A program made the position numbers and the translations under genes. Under the pieces are notes generated by a model, which was not told the DNA's origin, made no database searches, and saw only the letters and a list, made by a program, of their open reading frames with translations. A DNA stretch of 64,000 nt from Oreohelix idahoensis. Lineage: Eukaryota > Mollusca > Gastropoda > Stylommatophora > Oreohelicidae. Shown one piece after another: positions 57,545-64,000 of this stretch. Each line of letters opens with the position of its first letter. Position 1 is the first letter of the stretch. The stretch lies in the NCBI GenBank assembly GCA_024509875.1, contig JAMPIV010000581.1, positions 439,001 to 503,000 of the forward strand, given 5' to 3'.

Positions 57545-59234
57545 AACAAGCAAACAAGTTGCTTCATAAAAGACAAGAATGGAAAAATGCTCAGCAATAT
57601 ACAAGAACAAATGAAGAGGTGGACAGAATATTTTTAGGATCTTCTCAATAGACCAGCTCCACAAAAACGCACGGACATCCAGCCAGCAGAAAAAGAGCTA
57701 CAAATTAACGGTGAAAGACCAACTAAAGAAGAAATAAAGAAAGCCATAAAGCTTCTAAGAGATGGAAAAGCGTCTGGACCTGATGGCATTCCAGCAGAGG
57801 CCATCAAAGCAGATATCGACACGGCTACAGAGATGTTATATAAATTACTAGGTAACGTCGGGGAAAAGGAAGAAATACCAGCAGAATGGAAGGAAGAATA
57901 TCTGGTTATTAAGTTGAATAAGAAGGGAAATTTACAAGAGTGCACAAATTATAGAGGAATAATGTTACTTTCAGTGCCAGAAAAAGTATTAAACAGGATT
58001 GTCCTTGAAAGATTAAAAGAGTCTAAAGACAAGAAACTGAGAGATGAACAAGCAGGTTTTCGACAAAAAGGATCATGTACAGACCAGTTAGCCACTTTGA
58101 GAATAATAGTTGAACAAAGTTTGGAATGGAATTCACCACTATACATCGGATTTGTGGACTATGAAAAGGCATTTGACAGTGTAGACAGAGAATCACTTTG
58201 GAAATTGATGAGGCATTATGGAGTTCCCCTGAAGATCATTAATTTAATAAAGAAAACATATGAAAACATGACATGCAGAGTTCTTCATGAAGGACAGCTT
58301 AAAGAACCGTTTGGGATAAGAACAGGAGTGCGACAGGGATGCCTCTTGTCTCCATTTCTTTTCTTACTAGCAATAGACTGGGTTACGAGAACATCGACAA
58401 CACACAACAGAAATGATATCCAGTGGACTCTGACTAAGCAGTTGGATGATCTGGATTTTGCTGATGACTTAGCTCTTCTGTCCCATAACCGTAATCAGAT
58501 GCAGGGCAAATTGAAAACACTCGATGAGAGGTCACAGCAATTGGGTCTGAAAATACACAGGGAAAAGACAAAGATAATGAAAAATAAATACAGATAATGA
58601 TAACAGGGTTGAACTTGAAGAAGCACCAATACAAGATGTAGAATCGTACACATATCTTGGCAGCAATATAGACAAAGTTGGAGGGACAGACAGTGAAATT
58701 AAAATAAGAATACAAAAAGCAAGAAGAGCTTTCATTGCATTGGGAAATATATGGAGATCAAGAGAAATCGGATCCAACACGAAAATAAGAATCTTCAACT
58801 CAAATGTGAAGTCAGTTCTATTGTATGGCTCTGAGACATGGAGAACAACAAAGACAACTACCAAAAAGCTATAGACTTTCATAAATGGGTGCTTGCGTAG
58901 AATAGAGGGATTAAAATGGTATGACAAGGTTACCAACGTGGAACTGATGACAAGAACTAGACAAGTGCCAGTGGAACAAGAGATGAGAAGAAGACGATGG
59001 ATAGGGCACACACTGAGGAAACCTGTTGATAGCATTACAAGGCAGTCCTTGTTCTGGAACCCCCAGGGCAAGAGTAGCAGAGGTAGACCAAGAAGCACAT
59101 GGAGAAGAGAGCTGGAAACAGAGGTGAAAATGATAAGGAGAACGTGGAAAGTACTTGAGATGATTGCACGTGACAGGAGGACTTGGTATGTGTTTGTTGA
59201 AGGCCTATGCTCCTTTGGGAGTGGAGGGTTATGA
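57545..59234 (+). pseudogene. RT of the second LINE, with a frameshift and stops
   Basis: From FIKDKNGKMLSNIQEQMKRWTEYF, a stop, then GKASGPDGIPAEAIK, NYRGIMLLSVPEKVLNR, QAGFRQKGSCTDQL, motif A GFVDYEKAFDSVDRESLW, motif B IRTGVRQGCLLSPFLFLL, catalytic LDFADDLALL. A frameshift near 58590 leads to EEAPIQDVESYTYLGSNI, SVLLYGSETW, a stop at about 58872, RRRRWIGHTLRKP, and SSRGRPRSTWRRELETE, ending FGSGGL at 59234. All RT motifs are present but in more than one frame, with stops. Confidence 0.88.
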
Positions 59235-59442
59235 ATGAATATGAGACAGGTCTGTATTTCAGAACTGGAATTTGCTGATGATGTTGCCCTGATTGCTAAA
59301 TCAGAGGCACATCTCCAATCCAACCTGCAAGTGTGGAAGGAAGAGCTGAGAAGAGAGGGATGGCCATAAGCAGCTCTAAAACAAAATCCATGGTGATATC
59401 ACGAGAAGAAAGAAGACATCAGATTAATCTGGGAGAACAGGT

Positions 59443-60634
59443 AGAACACTAGACAACAGAAAAACAACAGACGTAAGTGGCTGTTAAGACAGATTTTAAT
59501 ATTTTGTAGTCAACGGGAGTTTACACGCTGTAATACTAGTATGTACAGGCCAGACGTTGGTTATCTCCCTTGACTGGTTTAAAAATATTAAATCCAGATT
59601 TCTCTCTAACCTTCGAGATTGAGTTCAGTTCACGTTTCACGGTTAGCCGCGCATGCGTAACTGTTTGAGCGGGACTGATATGCGGTATTCTGTGACAGTT
59701 CGCTCTGGGCGTTTGACTTGGCTGGTCAGCCATGTTTTTCTAACTGTGTTTTCGGGGAGGATATTTATGGTGAGATAGAAAAGTTGGAGACTCCCTGTGA
59801 TATTTCTAAAGCCTAGGATATATGGCTAGTATTTATATTGTGCAATGTGTGTTAGATATTGTATTACCAGAGCAGAGGAGGTAAAAACGATATTTACATT
59901 GGCTGAAAGCCAGGAACTTATACGGCTTATATATTGTATCGCCAGAGAAGGTGAGAAGGATATTTACCTTACTTAAAAGCCAGGAACTTATACGATTTTA
60001 TATTGTATCGCCAGAGAAGGTGAAAAGGATATTTATATAGCTTAAAGCCAGGAACTTATACGGCTTATATATTGTATTGCTAGGGAAGGTGAAAAGAATA
60101 TTTACACGATGTTTTTCCATGATGTGCTTTGAACTGTACCAGTGACAGTAAATCGTTTATGATGTCCCTATGTACTGTATTACCAGGATGTTTACGTTGA
60201 TGTGTCGTTTGTAGCAGTACAATAAACAGTGTATAGACGTTTCAACCGTCTCTTCATTCTTCTGACTAGGAGGTTTACCAGAGTTCGCAGTGTTACCTGT
60301 TATGTGCATTATGGTGTGTGATTGTTCGTGTTTGTTCCAGAACCACATATGCGTGTGTGATTGTTCGTGCTGATCGCCTATTTCAGCGCAGCACATAATA
60401 ATAATAACATTTTTTCATTCTTCTGGAAGTACCCGGCGTTGCCCGGAGGTCTCACACCCTTCAACACTATAACTACAACAGTGATTCCTGAAATAATAAT
60501 CCACGCCCCCTTTATCAGTGGCTTACCCAGGACTCGAACCAGGACCTTCCATGCGACAACCCCGCCTACATACCTTTATATTTGTCTAATTATTATTTAC
60601 TGTTTACAGGCCTAGGGTTTCCCTTCCTTATGGA
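59443..60634. mobile_element. 1.19-kb insertion with 9-bp duplication, unclassified
   Basis: AGAACAGGT occurs at 59434-59442 and 60635-60643; the intact LINE has it once. The insert contains a 69-75-bp minisatellite (59858-60108) and, on the minus strand, a tRNA-like region with a B box GGTTCGAGTCC (60530-60540). No inverted ends or protein are visible. It may be composite. Confidence 0.65.
59858..60108 (+). repeat. 69-75-bp minisatellite, 3.5 units
   Basis: Units start at 59858, 59933, 60002 and 60071 (ATTGTATCGCCAGAGAAGG, later AGCCAGGAACTTATACG). The first is 75 bp, the next two 69 bp, the last partial. Confidence 0.9.
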
Positions 60635-60886
60635 AGAACAGGTCCTGGAGCAATTCGACCACTTTAAATACCTCAGAGCTATTATAGACCGAAAGGGAGG
60701 CATCAAAGAAGAGTTGGCCACTCGAAAAGCAGCAGCTGCGAGACTTTTTCAGGCCATAAATCGAGAATCCCTCAGCAAGAGAGAGGTTGGTAAGAAAACG
60801 AAGATGGCTGTATACCGCTCGACTAAGTAAGTAAGTAAGTCAGCTATGATAAGGAAACTTGGAATAATACTCAACTACGTAAAATT

Positions 60887-61140
60887 AGTGGTTAGTGCAC
60901 TGGCTTCTTAGCTCGGTGGTCCATTGTTCGATTCCCTGTTAAGGTGTGATTTTTTAGACCGCAAACGGCTCCGGGGTCTACCCAGCCTAAAAAATTGGGT
61001 ACCAAAGCTACTTTGGGAAGGTTAATGCGACCGGCGTGATGCTGAACACATGTGTGCCGATGGTCAAGAAAATATGGGCCTAACACCATATTCCCAATAT
61101 GCCTCAAATGGGCGTGTAACGGGATCCTTTACCTATTTTT
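60887..61140 (+). repeat. tRNA-derived SINE, 254 bp, 11-bp TSD
   Basis: An A box lies in AGTGGTTAGTGCACTGG and a B box GTTCGATTCCC at 60926-60936, the spacing of a tRNA-like RNA polymerase III promoter. The body ends CGGGATCCTTTACCTATTTTT. TACGTAAAATT flanks it (60876-60886 and 61141-61151). It looks complete and was transcribed by RNA polymerase III and mobilised by a LINE. Confidence 0.88.
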
Positions 61141-61151
61141 TACGTAAAATT

Positions 61152-62735
61152 GTTACTGAAATTTACAACTCAATGCTTTCTGTTATGTAAATTTTGTAAA
61201 GCAGGATTTCTGACAAAAACAGTTTGATTAATTCTCACCTATTTAGAGCTGTTAGTACCAATTTCGTCTACACAGAAACCGTCATTTGAATTATTTGTGC
61301 TACAATTTCCGTATGTTCTAGAACATTTGTGTATTTTCTGGCACAATAATTTGTTTGCGATTAATTTCGATAAGCCGAAAAGAGCAGGAGCTTTAGTTTT
61401 TTTTTCAGTTACTATTCTTCTGGTGAATATTAGCTACTGTACCTACCTACATAATAACATATGTGTATTTATTCTTATTTTGGTACTTTAATTTAATTCC
61501 ATTTTTGCTTCACATCGTCCAACAGAACTTCATCACTTGCGAGACTTAGCAACAGAGCGAAGAGAATGAGAATCAGAAGGGAAGCCGAAACGAGCACAGA
61601 AAGGGATGACCGTCTCTTAACAGATCGTCAGCGTCATGCTACAAAGAGGGAGTCTGATACCCCTGCAGAAAAACAGGATCGTCTATCAAGATACAACGCG
61701 CCATATTATCCAAAGAGATGCTCTTTTTTTGCCTAGGAGATCGGCCAGCCTGCAGCGCGATCGGTTAATTCACATAGACTTGACGACTGAAGCAGTGCTT
61801 CCTCGAAACCCTAATGTAGTTTAGGTTGTACAGCCAGCTCAAACTCTCTGGTTAAAGAAAGAACGTTCTGCTCTACGTTATGACCCTCGCATATTTACTG
61901 CAATGAGCATTCTGTAATTCTAGGTCCTTTCCACAAAATGTGCAAGACATGCTCAGTACGTAAATGGAAAGATAAGCCAAAAGGCATGTTGCCAACACGG
62001 TAAAGTTAAATTGGAAGAGCTTCAAGCACCGCCGGAACCGCTGTTGTCTTTGTTGACTGGCCAACATCCTCTATCCACAGAATTTCTAGGAAACATCCGC
62101 AGCTACAGTAATGCGTTTCAAATGACGTCCTTTGGAACCAAGGTAGTGTCTAAAGGTTATATACCGACGTTCAAAGTTCAAGGGCAGGTAAATCAATTGC
62201 TTGGTAGCTTACTTCCCAACGAAAGATATGACCCTAAATTTCTTCAAATATATTTTATCGCTGATCATCTGTCTCAGGCTTCTACACGTTGAACAACTTT
62301 CAAAATCTGAAATCGAACGTGATTTCTGTTTTGCAGGACATGTTACATCGCACAAATAATTACATTTATCATTTAAAACAGACTTAGAGAATGTTCCATC
62401 CAACTTCGAGGACTTCCGTCTAAGTATCCACGCAGACAGGCGATCGGATGGTGAACATCGGGGCAGGTTAAATGCCCCAACCGCTAATGAGGAAGCTATT
62501 TTAATTGAAGGCCAACACTTTGAACGAAGTGACTTTGCACGGACGTGCTAACTCTATACACAGAGTATCTGAAACCCATAGAGCTTATGACGCTCTACAA
62601 TACCCATTAATGCTGTGCCGTGGTGAAGATGGGTATTACATTTCTTTACCTCAAGTCAATCCACAGACTGGAGAAAAACTTCCTAATAAGACAGTGTCGT
62701 GTATGAATTTCTATTCATCATCTGGGAAAGGCTAT
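61152..62735 (+). pseudogene. Helitron replicase/helicase, N-terminal fragment
   Basis: About 61560-61720 encodes RIRREAETSTERDDRLLTDRQRH, then RESDTPAEKQDRLSRYNA, the repeated charged N-terminus of animal Helitron proteins. Frame 62011-62292 gives EELQAPPEPLLSLLTGQHPLSTEFLGNIRSYSNAFQMTSFG and FKVQGQVNQLLGSLLPNERYDPKFLQIYF, the Helitron N-terminal domain; then ENVPSNFEDFRLSIHADRR; then frame 62505-62786 with RVSETHRAYDALQYPLMLCRGEDGYYISLPQVNP ending near MNFYSSS at 62735. The rolling-circle Rep (HUH) and helicase domains are missing, and several frameshifts and a stop occur. Confidence 0.85.
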
Positions 62736-63214
62736 AAAATGTACTTGCCTTGTATTTCATTTTGTAAAATGTACATGATTTTGTAAATGGCAAAAGAAAT
62801 TCAAATAAAAGTTTTAAGACAACAAATGTGGTTTTCCTATTTTGGCAGTATTTTCCATCCCTCCTTTTCATACAAATCTCTTCCTAATTTTCATATTACT
62901 GTCTTCCATTAAAATTCCGTCAATATTTCTTTCACTTCTGGTTTTGTTGCTACAGGATACCTGACAAGAAAAGTTTGATAATTTTGAGCGATGTTTGTGC
63001 CAGAAAATTTGTGCATGTTCTAGAAGATTCCTCAACTCCATTCATTCTTAAGGCGATGTTTTTTGCTTGAGAATCACACCTCAATGCAATAGTACAATTA
63101 ATAAATGTGCGTAGCAATCACAACCAAATAAAAAGTTAAACCTTCCTGAATCGATGCGCACCAAACACAACTTCCATTTGCATGCATTCTGACATGGATC
63201 TGGGCACCGCCGGT
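62736..63214. other. AT-rich flank with an inverted copy of a Helitron-side block
   Basis: 62990-63030 is the inverted counterpart of 61310-61345 (shared TTCTAGAACAT and TTTTCTGGCACAA). No gene is present. Confidence 0.45.
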
Positions 63215-63226
63215 TACTTACAGCTT

Positions 63227-63277
<51 letters not shown>

Positions 63278-63792
63278 TATGTACACCCACCTTGCAGACA
63301 CTTTGTGGTACTGTAGCACATCAGAGATGATGTGGTGTGCTGAACTGTGACTGATGTCAAGATGTGTTATAATATCCACAGTCAATCGGCGGTTTCCCTG
63401 TATGAGTCGTTCAACGGTTGCTATCGATTCTGGAGTCACTACTCTGTGTGCCTGACCCGATCGTTAACAATCTGTCACAGAAATCACGCCGTTTTACCTT
63501 GACATGCATGCATCACCGTACTTGAGCTTCATTCACCGATAAATTTCTATTGGTTTCACCCTTCGCTGATCAAAAATTGAATAACAGAACGCTGCTGCTG
63601 TTTGGTGCATTCCACTAACGGGGCGGCCATCTTTAAAACGTCATTATGACGTCACCTTATGCGTCATCACAGCGATGGCGCGTGCATGACATTCGAGACA
63701 TCCAGGACAACAATATTGGCAAGTTACAATATAATGGCAGGATTATTCTTATTGTTATAACATATTTCCGGTTTTCACTTGACTCACCCTCG
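63215..63792 (-). mobile_element. mariner element, N-terminal part, cut by (TA)n
   Basis: The right end reads on the minus strand CGAGGGTGAGTCAAGTGAAA, a mariner terminal repeat, next to TA (63793-63794). The gene begins MAAPLVECTKQQQRSVIQFLISEG near 63630 and, after stops, RVVTPESIATVERLIQGNRRLTVDIITHLDISHSSAHHIISDVLQYHKVSARWV, the helix-turn-helix region. At 63289 it runs into (TA)n (about 63231-63276), and the catalytic domain is missing. Confidence 0.85.
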
Positions 63793-63794
63793 TA

Positions 63795-64000
63795 TTCATT
63801 GTTCCCTAATCAGACTAACTGAAACGCCAGTGTCCACAAGTGCTCGGTAATTCTTCTTGTGAATATTCATAAGACAGGAACTAGGGTCTGTGGTAATGTT
63901 TATGGACTGTACTTCTTGCTCAGGTGTTCTTTGAGGAGGAGGTATTGGGTGTGGAACAATGTTGTTTTTCTTTCTATGTATGGACCTATGATGAAGGAAG
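63795..64000 (-). pseudogene. LTR-element aspartic protease region, split by the mariner
   Basis: From the window edge the minus strand is open: RSIHRKKNNIVPHPIPPPQ, then QSINITTDPSSCLMNIHKKNYRALVDTGVSVSLIREQ. ALVDTG is the catalytic DTG of a retroviral-type aspartic protease. The frame stops (TGA) at the mariner target. It is the protease of an LTR retrotransposon that extends rightwards; class (Ty3 or other) is not determined. Confidence 0.65.

Larger units (their letters stand above)
55205..59238 (+). mobile_element. Second RTE-like LINE, interrupted
   Basis: A G/C-rich leader (about 55205-55530, with GGGGCCCGAAAGGGG and TAGAAAGCGACTAAGGAGGG) precedes an endonuclease, a foreign 0.5-kb stretch, the linker, a mariner, and the RT. 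The 3' end is GGGTTATGAATGAATATGAG. It differs from the 47.5-kb LINE in protein sequence and tail. No target duplication was identified. Confidence 0.75.
59239..60841 (+). mobile_element. Another copy of the RTE-like LINE, with internal deletion and insert
   Basis: 59239-59442 matches 49842-50043; 60635-60841 matches 50034-50215 and then jumps to GACTAAGTAAGTAAG, skipping about 440 bp of the C-terminal region. A 1.19-kb insertion separates the two pieces. Confidence 0.85.

Noticed and set aside
60887..60960. tRNA gene
   Set aside because: The tRNA-like head lacks a full acceptor stem and is flanked by TSDs around a 254-bp body, so it is a SINE.

Overview
This window is from a eukaryotic, almost certainly metazoan, genome. 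I found no convincing host gene, rRNA, tRNA gene or CRISPR array. It is AT-rich and built almost entirely of transposable elements of many classes, nested in one another and separated by long (TA)n, (AG)n and poly-G tracts. The mix (RTE-like and CR1/L2-like LINEs, Penelope, Gmr1-like LTR elements, piggyBac, hAT, mariner, Helitron, tRNA-derived SINEs) suits an invertebrate such as a mollusc or arthropod, but the sequence does not settle the taxon.

1-19 kb: a LINE reverse transcriptase reading off the left edge; the 3' half of a Ty3-type LTR element whose integrase end lies upstream of the RT (Gmr1-like), followed by a polypurine tract and an LTR; a 0.8-kb TTAA-flanked MITE carrying a 30-bp minisatellite; a 3.07-kb LINE with 13-bp target duplications and a 757-aa frame from which the RT core has been cut out in frame; and two solo copies of the same LTR (10784-13183 with TSD TCATC; 15835-18860 with TSD CACCC), the second hit later by two 5'-truncated LINEs.

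19-30.6 kb: mostly unassigned AT-rich DNA with a dispersed repeat (second copy at 52.8-53.7 kb), a foldback pair of tRNA-like SINE heads, a fold-back resembling a Penelope terminus, and a LINE relic with an RNase H domain.

30.7-43 kb: a Penelope RT gene split by a 185-bp hAT MITE; a ZBED-like hAT fragment into which a nearly intact piggyBac element (two-exon 582-aa transposase, DDD residues, C-terminal Cys/His motif, five subterminal palindromes) has jumped; and a 5.5-kb CR1/L2-like LINE with an SGNH-esterase ORF1, bounded by (TC)n on both sides and followed by a stack of truncated copies of its own 3' end.

43-47.5 kb: mostly unassigned, with long poly-G runs and one small ORF with a membrane segment.

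47.5-64 kb: a full-length 3.15-kb RTE-like LINE with a (TAAG)n tail and TSDs, three further copies of it elsewhere, a second LINE interrupted by a deleted mariner, an intact-looking tRNA-derived SINE with 11-bp TSDs, the N-terminal part of a Helitron replicase, and at the right edge a mariner inserted in an LTR-element protease (DTG) reading frame.

The genes do not form a pathway; what links them is insertion order. Target-site duplications, an empty-site paralogue and interrupted frames allow much of the relative chronology to be read. Closest to something new are the microsatellite-bounded LINE with its stacked tails, the in-frame RT-less LINE, the minisatellite-bearing TTAA MITE and the piggyBac palindromes.
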